Assembly (NCBI GenBank): GCA_003170935.1
Contig: PMYA01000083.1
Location: 1 to 10,865 of the forward strand
Length of the DNA: 10,865 nt
From: Methanobacteriota archaeon
Lineage (GTDB): Archaea; Halobacteriota; Bog-38; Methanoflorentales; Methanoflorentaceae
Direction: 5' to 3'
In this document: in pieces, positions 1 through 4,994 of the stretch
How the letters are laid out: every line of letters starts with the position of its first letter
How positions within the stretch are numbered: position 1 is the stretch's first letter
Position numbers and translations under genes: made by a program
The notes under the pieces: model-generated
Seen by the model: only the letters and a program-made list of their open reading frames with translations
Database searches by the model: none
What the model was told of the DNA's origin: nothing

Positions 1-414
1 GGGGGGTGCCTGCTGATTATCTAGCAGATCTCGAATATCACGATTTTTATTGACGCGTGTTTTTCAAAGAACGACAACATTCCTAAGAGATCGGTTTGTC
101 GCATGCGAGCACTTTTTTTGACGGACAATAAGATCTCAAATCTCGTTATGCTGCTCGGTTAAAAGTAGACGCTTGGTCGCGGCCTCTATAGGGCTTCTAC
201 GGCTTAGCTGTAGGGTTGCTAACATACATTGTGTCTTACTGAGTCGGAGCCTGTATCGGCTCCGGTCATTGTGTCGAATTCGACCGTCAAAGCGGTGACT
301 GCCATCGCTGGTTGTTTCCTTGCCATGCTTTGAAATACTTGGAATTTGACCTATAGTTGCTTATCTAGAGTTTGTAGCGGCACAACCTTTGTGCAAAAAA
401 GGAGACACTGAAAA
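1..414. other. Intergenic/leader region with hairpins, no convincing gene
   Basis: No reading frame here looks convincingly protein-like. A 10-bp palindrome at 99-108 (TCGCATGCGA) is followed by a seven-T run, as in a terminator for something further left. A 10-bp hairpin with three G-T pairs and a TTA loop lies at 194-216. A perfect 7-bp hairpin, CGGAGCC with GGCTCCG, lies at 245-264. A 12-bp palindrome centred on GAATTC is at 273-284. A weak TATA-like GTTAAAAG at 159-166 could start a structured leader or a small RNA, but I cannot show that. Short ORFs of 19 codons (+, 103) and 35 codons (-, 326) exist without ribosome binding sites. Confidence 0.5.
380..394 (+). promoter_or_regulatory. 5'-leader hairpin directly before the SD of the first fasciclin gene
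   Basis: GCACAA and TTGTGC form a perfect 6-bp stem with a CCT loop. The SD AAAGGAG (398-404) starts 3 nt after the stem, and the ATG is at 415. A stem this close to the SD could modulate ribosome access. That is inference from position only. Confidence 0.35.
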
Positions 415-828
415 ATGAAAAATATCGTGGAAACCGCAATCGACACCGAGAACTTAACGACGCTGGTGAAAGCGATGCAAGCTGCAGATCTTGTAGATAC
501 ACTGAGTGGACCGGGTCCGTTCACGGTCTTTGCACCAACTGATGCTGCGTTCGCAAAGCTGCCTTCAGGAGCGTTAGACAGCTTGTTGCAAGACAAGAAA
601 GAGCTTACTAAGATACTGACGTACCACGTGGCGTCGGGGAAGTTCATGACAAGTGATGTGAAGAAGCTCAAATTAATAGCGACAGTCTAGGGCCAGTCAG
701 TCAAGGTAGAAGTGCATCGCCTGTTTCACAGAGGCGTCAAGATAAATGACGCTGAAGTGCTTCATCCCGACATCGAGTGCACAAATGGAGTGATCCACGT
801 CATTGATTCTGTATTGATGCCTAAGTGA
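415..828 (+). pseudogene. Cytoplasmic-type FAS1 (fasciclin) domain protein interrupted by an in-frame TAG
   Basis: The frame starts at ATG 415 with SD AAAGGAG ten bases upstream and encodes a single FAS1 domain. The H1 motif [14 protein letters not shown] and the YH motif LTYHVASG are both present. After 91 codons there is a TAG (688-690), but the same frame continues without interruption for 45 more codons to TGA at 826-828. That part supplies the missing H2 half, ending CTNGVIHVIDSVLMPK. The paralogue at 2700-3122 is collinear across the stop and has CAA (Gln) at the TAG position, so one C-to-T change in a Gln codon explains it. There is no signal peptide. FAS1 domains generally mediate adhesion or protein contacts. 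Either the gene is a fresh nonsense pseudogene or the TAG is decoded; TAG is an ordinary terminator for several neighbours, which favours the first. Confidence 0.8.
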
Positions 829-932
829 TCGTGACTTGCGGCACTACTGCTAACGGTTCGAGAATTTGCTTTTTCAAATGGACTTGAATTTTCGATACGA
901 CGTCGGAAAGTAGAAAAAAGCAAAGTGTATAG

Positions 933-943
933 TATATATAAAA
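933..943 (+). promoter_or_regulatory. TATA box of the secreted fasciclin gene
   Basis: TATATATAAAA is preceded by purine-rich sequence (GAAAAAAGCAAAG), which could be a BRE. The expected start of transcription, about 25 nt downstream near 963-968, leaves a leader of about 20 nt that contains the SD GAGGTGA (974-980). Confidence 0.7.
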
Positions 944-983
944 CATGTGCCTAAGCAAGGCAACTCTATTTTAGAGGTGAAAA

Positions 984-1646
984 ATGATTAGCAAAAAACT
1001 CTTTTCCGCTGTTTTGGCAACGTTAGTGATCCTCTCTATCGTCGCAGGATCGACCGGTGCCTTCGCGCAGACGCAAACGACAACGACGGCACCCATGAGA
1101 CAGACTATCATTCAGACCGCAGCTAGCGAGACGAACTTTTCCACACTGATGGGTCTACTCAAGGTCGCTAACCTTACAGACACGTTGAACGGAACTGTTA
1201 ATTACACATTGTTTGCGCCGTCAAACGCGGCTTTTGACAAAATCCCGAGCTCAACCCTTGCCAATCTAGCGAATAACACGACCGCCCTTAGGAGAGTGCT
1301 GCTTTACCACGTCGTACCGGGGACGCTGTTATCGAACGATATCAAGGGCAATGGAACGTTTACGACGGCAAACGGACTGTCATTGCCTTACTCCGTCACT
1401 AGCACTGCAGTCACAGTTGACAACGCCAGCATAACCAAGACGGATATCAACGCGACAAATGGCGTGATTCACGTCATCGACAGCGTTATGATACCGCCGG
1501 CAAACGCGACCGCAGCAGCGACGGCGTCAGCCACGGCGGCATCCACGGCGGCCGGAGGATTCCTCGGCTTGCCAGGCTTTGAGGCGTTGTACGCGGTAGC
1601 AGGACTGTTGGCCGTTGCATACGTGGTGATACGACGTCGGAAGTAA
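984..1646 (+). CDS. Secreted fasciclin (FAS1) protein with PGF-CTERM anchor
   Basis: This 220-residue surface protein has an N-terminal signal peptide (residues 1-28, likely cut after AFA). One FAS1 domain follows at about 40-173, with H1 TLFAPSNAAFDKIP at 75-88, Tyr108-His109, and H2 ending NGVIHVIDSVMIPP. An Ala/Thr/Ser linker spans about 176-196. The end is a PGF-CTERM signal: PGF at 197-199, a hydrophobic segment to about 216, and a basic tail. That signal is known to be processed by archaeosortase A, which attaches the protein to membrane lipid. Many N-X-S/T sequons suggest S-layer-type glycosylation. It has its own TATA box and an SD ten bases or less from ATG 984, and a terminator-like hairpin follows. 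It is intact, unlike the gene before it. Role in adhesion is inferred from the family. Confidence 0.93.
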   Translation: MISKKLFSAVLATLVILSIVAGSTGAFAQTQTTTTAPMRQTIIQTAASETNFSTLMGLLKVANLTDTLNGTVNYTLFAPSNAAFDKIPSSTLANLANNTTALRRVLLYHVVPGTLLSNDIKGNGTFTTANGLSLPYSVTSTAVTVDNASITKTDINATNGVIHVIDSVMIPPANATAAATASATAASTAAGGFLGLPGFEALYAVAGLLAVAYVVIRRRK

Positions 1647-1661
1647 CGCTTTAAATCAATA

Positions 1662-1702
1662 CGTGAGCCCGGCTGTCGCTGGGCTCGCGCTTTGTTTTTG
1701 TT
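1662..1702 (+). terminator. Hairpin plus T-rich tract after the secreted fasciclin gene
   Basis: CGTGAGCCC (1662-1670) pairs with GGGCTCGCG (1681-1689) as a 9-bp stem with one G-T pair and a 10-nt loop. It is followed by a T-rich stretch to 1702. It begins 16 nt after the stop codon. It also separates this gene from the convergent minus-strand microprotein genes. Confidence 0.65.
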
Positions 1703-1755
1703 CTACGAATTACAGTAACGTTATTTCATAGGAACGATGCTTATCAGGTAAGTCC

Positions 1756-1878
1756 CTAAGTAAAATAGGTCGTGTGTTTCGCAGGGCTGCGGTATATGTC
1801 GCAATAAAACGGAACGGGATCCTGATCATCGCGTCGCTTACACTTGACATAAAGCTCGCATCGTGCGCAGTTAGTCAT
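1756..1878 (-). CDS. 40-aa cysteine-rich microprotein (CxxC, possible metal binding)
   Basis: This 40-residue frame starts with MTNCARCELYVKCKRR. It has Cys at positions 4, 7, 13 and 26, a spacing (C-x2-C-x5-C-x12-C) compatible with binding one zinc ion or an iron-sulfur centre. I do not recognise the family. Composition (acidic-basic middle, PVPFYC segment, aromatic end) is unlike a chance ORF. No clear SD is visible. A TATA-like TTTAGATAA lies about 38 nt upstream of the ATG, which would give a very short leader, as is common in archaea. It is the last of three consecutive minus-strand small genes, 85 nt after the 26-aa membrane protein. It ends in TAG. Confidence 0.6.
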   Translation of the reverse strand: MTNCARCELYVKCKRRDDQDPVPFYCDIYRSPAKHTTYFT

Positions 1879-1963
1879 ATACAATAACAAGATAGCGACC
1901 GCGCTAATTATCTAAACGATGCGTAGAAGGCGAAAGTAACAGTTTGTTACGTGTCTAATCCTC

Positions 1964-2044
1964 TTAGAGGATACCCAAAAAACGCAGAACTACGACTATG
2001 ACTATAATCGCGATAATAAGCCATACTAAGTCCCTGACGCCCAC
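1964..2044 (-). CDS. 26-aa single-pass membrane microprotein
   Basis: A GTG start is preceded by a strong SD (AAAGGAGG, 11 nt away). The product has a short polar N-terminus (MGVRD) followed by an uninterrupted hydrophobic run rich in Ile, Val and Leu up to residue 19, then Arg and a hydrophobic end. It would be one transmembrane helix. The strength of the SD is the main reason to accept so short a gene. It begins 33 nt after the stop of the 56-aa membrane protein, so the two are probably cotranscribed. Tiny hydrophobic proteins of this kind are often assigned to uncharacterised families; I cannot name one here. Confidence 0.55.
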   Translation of the reverse strand: MGVRDLVWLIIAIIVIVVVLRFLGIL

Positions 2045-2077
2045 ATACCTTATCGCCTCCTTTGACAGATATCGCCT

Positions 2078-2248
2078 CTAAATTAATAAATACACCACGG
2101 TTAGCGCGGCGGTGACTATCAACAAACCGATGATGATTGCGAACGCTATCAACTCTCTGCGCTGTACCCGCGCCCAACGCCTTTTTGATCGCTTGCTTTC
2201 CGTCGCTGGCTCGCGCAATTCGTTGCCGTCGTTTATATCGTCGGTCAT
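2078..2248 (-). CDS. 56-aa membrane microprotein with charged N-terminal segment
   Basis: ATG at 2248 is preceded by AAGGGG with a 5-nt spacer. Residues 1-32 are hydrophilic: acidic at first (MTDDINDGNE), then strongly basic (SKRSKRRWARVQRRE). Residues 33-56 form one transmembrane helix at the very C-terminus. The arginine-rich stretch just before the helix would place the N-terminus in the cytoplasm (positive-inside rule). No homologous family is recognised. It is first in a minus-strand run with the 26-aa membrane protein and the 40-aa Cys-rich protein, so these three may form a small operon. It ends in TAG. Confidence 0.65.
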   Translation of the reverse strand: MTDDINDGNELREPATESKRSKRRWARVQRRELIAFAIIIGLLIVTAALTVVYLLI

Positions 2249-2466
2249 ATTATCCCCTTCGACGCTCTAAAATTTCTGGCGCGTTATCCGCACGCCGCAT
2301 ATTTGGCATTCAACGTAGTAATTTTTGACTTGCCCAGACGCCGCACTTTTTTACCTCAGTGCGATTATTTTAGATCGAATAATCTTATGCGTTTTCTTTT
2401 TGCGGAGCAAATGAGTGCAACCGTTTGTTTGCAAAAAAGCCGCAGCTGGCTAAGAATTCGAGGAAC

Positions 2467-2592
2467 GTGGTCGTCATAGGCCTGCAAGACGAGATCGAAC
2501 TCTTACAGCGAAAGGTCGCATATCTGGAGACGTTGTTGCAGACAGAACGGAGACTTACCTCGGAGCTCCGTCGCAATAAGGGATCTATTTAA
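2467..2592 (+). CDS. 41-aa coiled-coil microprotein (candidate)
   Basis: From GTG 2467 the frame reads a short hydrophobic start and then a clear heptad pattern from about residue 6 to 35, containing LQDEIELLQRKVAYLETLL, ending in a basic tail. Leu/Ile/Val fall at a and d positions and Glu/Lys/Arg/Gln elsewhere, typical of a dimeric coiled coil. Support for the start is weak: GAGG lies only 3 nt upstream, and no ATG exists in frame, which is open from about 2383. It ends in TAA inside the TATA region of the next fasciclin gene. It could also be the tail of a decayed gene. Confidence 0.4.
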   Translation: MVVIGLQDEIELLQRKVAYLETLLQTERRLTSELRRNKGSI

Positions 2593-2630
2593 AAACTTGA
2601 ACTTTTACGCTTATTCGCGCGTGCAGCGCG
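2587..2630 (+). promoter_or_regulatory. TATA-like box and 5' hairpin ahead of the third fasciclin gene
   Basis: TTTAAAAA at 2589-2595 (read ATTTAAAAAC from 2587) is a plausible TATA element. Transcription would start near 2615. CGCGC and GCGCG at 2616-2630 form a stem with a GTGCA loop at that expected 5' end, leaving a leader of about 80 nt before TTG 2700. Confidence 0.35.
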
Positions 2631-2699
2631 AGAACTTTAACTATCATAACAGCACAAACAAAAATGACTTTAAGCCGGATCGTAAAGCAGGTGACTAAA

Positions 2700-3122
2700 T
2701 TGAAGTTCAATGTAGATATTGCGACCTTAGTAACGCAAGCTGATGATTTGTCCACTTTTTTTAAGGCAGCGGTTTCAGCTGATTTGGTAGACACGCTCAA
2801 AGGGCAAAGCCCCTTGACGATCTTCGCTCCTGATAACGAGGCATTCAGTAACGTTCCAGCGGGCACACTCGACAGCGTGCTCAACGACAAGGAACAGCTG
2901 ACTAGCGTTCTTACGTATCACGTGGTGGGCGGAACGCACTTGGCGGCTGATTTGGCCAAGCAGAAGACGCTCAAGACTGTCCAAGGTGATATGCTCGAGG
3001 TTCACGAACATCATTGGCTGCGGCACGGGATCAAGATAAACGATGCTGTGGTAAAAGATGCCGACCTTGAGTGCACTAACGGTGTCGTTCACATCATTGA
3101 CACCGTGTTAATGCCGAAGTAG
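2700..3122 (+). CDS. FAS1 (fasciclin) domain protein without signal peptide
   Basis: One intact FAS1 domain makes up the whole protein: H1 TIFAPDNEAFSNVP, the YH motif LTYHVVGG, and H2 ending CTNGVVHIIDTVLMPK. I prefer the TTG start at 2700 (140 aa). SD AGGTGA sits 5 nt upstream, and the N-terminus MKFNVDIATL then matches in length the [10 protein letters not shown] start of the paralogue at 415. An in-frame ATG at 2664 (152 aa) has no SD. There is no signal peptide or anchor, so it is probably cytoplasmic, which is less usual for FAS1 proteins. It is very close to the TAG-interrupted copy, consistent with tandem duplication. A conserved Cys precedes TNGV in both copies. Confidence 0.88.
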   Translation: MKFNVDIATLVTQADDLSTFFKAAVSADLVDTLKGQSPLTIFAPDNEAFSNVPAGTLDSVLNDKEQLTSVLTYHVVGGTHLAADLAKQKTLKTVQGDMLEVHEHHWLRHGIKINDAVVKDADLECTNGVVHIIDTVLMPK

Positions 3123-3136
3123 CCCTCGACGTGCGA

Positions 3137-3239
3137 ATGTTAGTAAGCCGGGTATGAACACCTCGTCATAAACTGCCCCGCACAGGCGACTGTCTATTCG
3201 GACGTGAACGACATTATTCAAGAGCTACGGGCGTTTTAG
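3137..3239 (+). pseudogene. Short frameshifted gene remnant downstream of the third fasciclin gene
   Basis: ATG 3137 opens a frame that stops after six codons (MLVSRV, then TGA). One base further on, another frame runs from 3156 to TAG 3237-3239 and looks like real protein: EHLVINCPAQATVYSDVND continuing into a short helix. Removing one T near 3153-3155 would join the two into a protein of about 33 residues. No SD is seen, and the family is not recognised. The distance of 14 nt from the fasciclin stop would fit cotranscription. It could be a chance frame; I rate it modestly. Confidence 0.3.
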
Positions 3240-3298
3240 GCCTCGTGAAGGGCTTTAAAGCCCTCTTTGAGGTTTGCATTTATTTCTTCTTCTGGCAT
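3236..3298 (-). CDS. 20-aa acidic microORF (candidate)
   Basis: A 20-codon ORF starts MPEEEINANLKEGFKALHEA and is predicted to be helical. AGGG lies about 7-8 nt before the ATG, and a TATA-like ACTATATG lies about 33 nt upstream. Its stop codon overlaps the stop of the convergent remnant at 3237-3239. The 16-bp palindrome at 3249-3264 is inside it. Too short to be sure; included because both a start context and a promoter-like element are present. Confidence 0.25.
   Translation of the reverse strand: MPEEEINANLKEGFKALHEA
3249..3264. repeat. Perfect 16-bp palindrome
   Basis: AGGGCTTTAAAGCCCT is its own reverse complement. CCTC (3241-3244) and GAGG (3269-3272) extend the symmetry after four unpaired bases on each side. 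It could serve as a dimeric repressor site or as a bidirectional terminator between the convergent ORFs ending near 3237. Confidence 0.6.
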
Positions 3299-3420
3299 GG
3301 TATCGCCCTATGTCGTCGAGTCAAACATATAGTACCTAATCTCTATCCAAATTACAACGCTGGCGTCTCCGCTGCAAAGACAGATTTGGTGCGTAGTATT
3401 ATTCTAATACTTATCCCATT

Positions 3421-3468
3421 AGCGCACTTTTTCGCGCTCTCTTATGCAATTTGAAAAACTATTTTTTT
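3421..3468 (+). terminator. Hairpin followed by seven T
   Basis: AGCGC (3421-3425) pairs with GCGCT (3434-3438), and a seven-T run lies at 3462-3468. The gap between stem and T-run is longer than usual. The 200 bases before it hold no gene I can support; a frame ending at 3454 finishes in a short hydrophobic stretch (IILILIPLAHFFALSYAI) without a credible start. Confidence 0.3.
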
Positions 3469-3497
3469 GCCATTATAAGCAGAATTGCGCTCGATTC

Positions 3498-3516
3498 TTA
3501 TAAAAGGTATAAATCG
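3498..3516 (+). promoter_or_regulatory. TATA elements upstream of the structured RNA candidate
   Basis: Two good TATA-like sequences, TTATAAAAG and GGTATAAATC, lie 25-45 nt upstream of the first paired base of the folded element at 3541. Either would place a transcription start between about 3525 and 3540. Confidence 0.5.
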
Positions 3517-3540
3517 AAGTGGCGCGTATAATAGAGGTAC

Positions 3541-3704
3541 GCTCTATAGGATGTGTGTTGGAAAAGGTAGCTGCCAATGGCTTTTGGAGTGGGGCTTTCG
3601 GAGTAGTAACAAACCACTGCTCTGAAGCATTGGGCGAATTCGCCTTGGCCCTCAAACATGCCATTGGCAGGGATCACTTTCGGGGTCTACACATCCTATA
3701 GGGT
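3541..3704 (+). ncRNA. Candidate structured RNA of about 165 nt (undescribed)
   Basis: Nested complementary segments fold this stretch into one long branched structure. P1 pairs 3541-3556 with 3689-3704 (13 perfect bp plus three outer pairs including U-G and G-U). P2 pairs 3571-3581 with 3660-3670 (11 perfect bp). A weak P3 pairs 3583-3589 with 3651-3656. P4 pairs 3594-3607 with 3616-3628 (13 bp with one bulge, loop AACAAACC). P5 pairs 3633-3636 with 3641-3644 around AATT. Two nested perfect arms of 13 and 11 bp are very unlikely by chance. Two TATA elements precede it and a six-T run follows at 3715-3720, as for an independently transcribed RNA. It does not carry the signatures I know for RNase P RNA, SRP RNA or tRNA. 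Alternatives: a small inverted-repeat element (no target-site duplication seen) or a 60-codon ORF on the same strand (GTG 3519 to TAG 3701). Confidence 0.55.
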
Positions 3705-3825
3705 TCAACCTCACTTTTTTGTGATGATTCGTTTAATTGTGCTTGTTGTTTCGTCTTGAGCCTCACGTCCGTAGCTCAGCTTATCATAGATTCAATTCGC
3801 TACTTTCAGGTGAAACAAACGCGCA

Positions 3826-3853
3826 ATTCATAACACGCTATTCATAACACGCT
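3826..3853. repeat. Two tandem copies of a 14-bp unit
   Basis: ATTCATAACACGCT occurs twice in direct succession, followed by ATTTAAAAAAAAA. It lies downstream of the Hsp20 gene (minus strand). It may be slippage product or a binding site; nothing points to function. Confidence 0.7.
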
Positions 3854-3880
3854 ATTTAAAAAAAAAGCGCCTTTTTGTTA
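3844..3880 (-). terminator. T-rich termination signal after Hsp20
   Basis: Read on the minus strand, AAAAAGGCGC is followed by nine T and then AAATAGC. This is a poly-T tract about 170-190 nt beyond the Hsp20 stop. Archaeal termination often needs only such a T-tract. Confidence 0.3.
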
Positions 3881-4047
3881 ACTCCACGCTCGTACCAAGC
3901 TCTGCAACGACACGATAAGAAACAAGTGGAGGCGCGTATAAACCATTTACAGTCTTGTTTAAAGATAGAGACAGCGCGCCAGCCCACCAGGCCTAACACA
4001 GGGATGCCGCCGTCGGGCAACAACAACGCTTTAACGAATAGGGTGGT

Positions 4048-4302
4048 CTATTTTATCGCTACCTTCACGCTCGCAACTCGTTCAGCTAACGGAATGACCG
4101 CCTTAAAAAGTCCATTGGAGAACGTCGCCTTTGCTTTTTTCGGATCGGTCTTGATCATGAGTGCCCAGCAGCCTCTATACGTTATATCGTCTCGGGGTGC
4201 CGTGAGACAAAACCCGTTTTCCATCGATTCAAATTCAATATCTTTCTTATGTACGCCTGGGAGTTCCACTATGATGGTGTAGTTTTCCGCATCGTGATAC
4301 AA
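4048..4302 (-). CDS. Hsp20/alpha-crystallin small heat-shock protein, 5' end probably frameshifted
   Basis: This small ATP-independent chaperone domain holds unfolding proteins. The alpha-crystallin core begins YHDAENYTIIVELPGVHK, continues with the DIEFE strand and a middle segment, and ends with the typical ATFSNGLFKAVIPLAE strand pair. The intact frame from TTG 4302 gives 84 residues and lacks an SD. A better start lies upstream in another frame: SD GGTGA (4351-4355), 5 nt, then TTG 4345, coding MAEKKKGSRSHQMQFV. This would run straight into YHDAEN if two bases (TA) were restored near 4297-4300. The likely original gene is therefore 4048-4345, about 100 aa, now out of frame. The N-terminal arm and C-terminal IXI tail of longer family members are short or absent. 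Confidence 0.82.
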   Translation of the reverse strand: MYHDAENYTIIVELPGVHKKDIEFESMENGFCLTAPRDDITYRGCWALMIKTDPKKAKATFSNGLFKAVIPLAERVASVKVAIK

Positions 4303-4377
4303 ACTGCATCTGGTGCGACCGGGATCCTTTCTTTTTTTCAGCCAATAATGTCACCGCGAAGCATTCTGTTTGAATGA

Positions 4378-4437
4378 TTAAGTAGCTTTGGCGGGCTTAA
4401 CACCATAGGATCTCATTTTGCAGCAGCTGCACTGCAT
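4378..4437 (-). CDS. 19-aa cysteine-rich microORF (candidate)
   Basis: The ORF encodes MQCSCCKMRSYGVKPAKAT, with three Cys in a C-x-C-C cluster and a basic end. AAGG lies about 7 nt before the ATG. The symmetrical TATA element at 4474-4484 lies about 40 nt upstream and could serve this strand as well as the HTH gene. Composition resembles metal-binding microproteins, but the length is at the limit of what can be judged. It could instead be the 5' fragment of something lost. Confidence 0.35.
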   Translation of the reverse strand: MQCSCCKMRSYGVKPAKAT

Positions 4438-4473
4438 AGGTTGCCTTGAGAAAAGTGACTCCGCGGCGGGGCG

Positions 4474-4484
4474 AAATATATATT
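4474..4484. promoter_or_regulatory. Symmetrical TATA element between divergent small genes
   Basis: AAATATATATT is nearly self-complementary. On the plus strand GGGGCG just before it could be part of a BRE. Plus-strand transcription would start near 4508, leaving a 40-nt leader for the HTH gene (ATG 4548). Minus-strand transcription would start near 4452, 15 nt before the Cys-rich ORF. Confidence 0.5.
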
Positions 4485-4547
4485 AGACTCAGCGCCTTTT
4501 CGTTCTTAACTGTGAACAAGACCAAAGAACACCATAAGGAAGAGGCA

Positions 4548-4721
4548 ATGACCTTGTCCGTTGAGCACGCCGCACGCCTTATCGGCGTGAGCCGAACGAC
4601 CGCATATCGGCTGGTGCGGGACGGCGAACTGCCGGGCATAAAAGTTGGAAGGCGCGTGCTCGTCCTTAAGAAGCCCTTGATGGAAATGCTCGGGGCTGAA
4701 GAGGATACTAGCCGTTTTTGA
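4548..4721 (+). CDS. Excisionase/MerR-type helix-turn-helix DNA-binding protein
   Basis: This 57-residue protein consists almost wholly of one winged HTH of the excisionase (HTH_17) kind. SVEHAARLIGVSRTTAYRLV gives the two DNA-binding helices and DGELPGIKVGRRVLVLKK the wing, with the usual Gly-Arg-Arg turn. The start is ATG 4548, with AAGGA (4536-4540) seven bases upstream. An in-frame ATG at 4446 lies upstream of the TATA element's expected transcript start and so cannot be the start. Family members direct excision of integrated elements or act as small repressors. No integrase is visible in the window, so a regulatory role or a remnant of an integrated element are both possible. Confidence 0.85.
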   Translation: MTLSVEHAARLIGVSRTTAYRLVRDGELPGIKVGRRVLVLKKPLMEMLGAEEDTSRF

Positions 4722-4728
4722 AAACTAA

Positions 4729-4740
4729 GTGGCAGGCCAC
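4729..4740 (-). terminator. Hairpin between HTH gene and minus-strand small membrane protein
   Basis: GTGGC and GCCAC are separated by two bases. On the minus strand the hairpin is followed by TTAGTTTTC and lies 14 nt after the stop of the ORF at 4754-4888. On the plus strand the T-run before it is inside the HTH stop region. Weak evidence. Confidence 0.3.
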
Positions 4741-4753
4741 GCGCTGCTAGCTC

Positions 4754-4888
4754 TCAATCGCAGAATCGCCTGAACGCAAACTCGGCAATCACGACTCCCA
4801 CCGCTACCCACACGTCAAGTAAGACCAGCCAAACCTCGAGGGCATGAGAGACGTAATGGTGGGGCTCCTGCCATATCTGATCGAGCAA
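4754..4888 (-). CDS. 44-aa single-pass membrane protein (candidate)
   Basis: The frame reads a polar N-terminus (LLDQIWQEPHHYVSHALE), then a hydrophobic helix VWLVLLDVWVAVGVVIAE, then a basic end FRRFCD. One transmembrane segment is likely. No ATG is in frame. TTG 4888 is proposed because a TATA-like GATATAAAG (4922-4929, minus strand) would start transcription near 4900, giving a leader of about 10 nt. No SD is seen. It follows the beta-sandwich gene on the same strand, after a 7-bp stem (4945-4951 with 4974-4980). Family unknown. Confidence 0.42.
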   Translation of the reverse strand: MLDQIWQEPHHYVSHALEVWLVLLDVWVAVGVVIAEFAFRRFCD

Positions 4889-4994
4889 TCGTGCTGCTGG
4901 TTTAACGGAACAGACAGACTCTTTATATCGTCCCCCCTAGCATCCGCTGGGCGCGGCCCTACACACTGCAGCCCCCAGCGACGAGACGCAGGAT

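Noticed and set aside
186..356. CTATAGG (186-192) and CCTATAG (350-356) as outer arms like those of the 3541-3704 element
   Set aside because: The match is only 7 bp and does not extend inward; internal sequence is not similar.
3519..3701. A 60-codon plus-strand ORF with balanced amino-acid composition over the folded element
   Set aside because: The nested stems explain the sequence better, the GTG start has no SD, and the nearest TATA would start transcripts after the GTG. Kept only as the alternative reading of the RNA candidate.
3771..3810. GTAGCTCAGC followed by TTCAATTCGC, reminiscent of tRNA D-arm and T-loop motifs
   Set aside because: No acceptor stem, anticodon arm or D-loop GG can be formed, and the spacing is far too short.
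3521..3941. Repeated GGCGCGTATAA at 3521 and 3931
   Set aside because: Eleven-base repeats are expected by chance several times in a window of this size.
3875..4282. A 135-codon plus-strand ORF
   Set aside because: It lies antisense to the Hsp20 domain, whose family motifs are clear, and has no SD.
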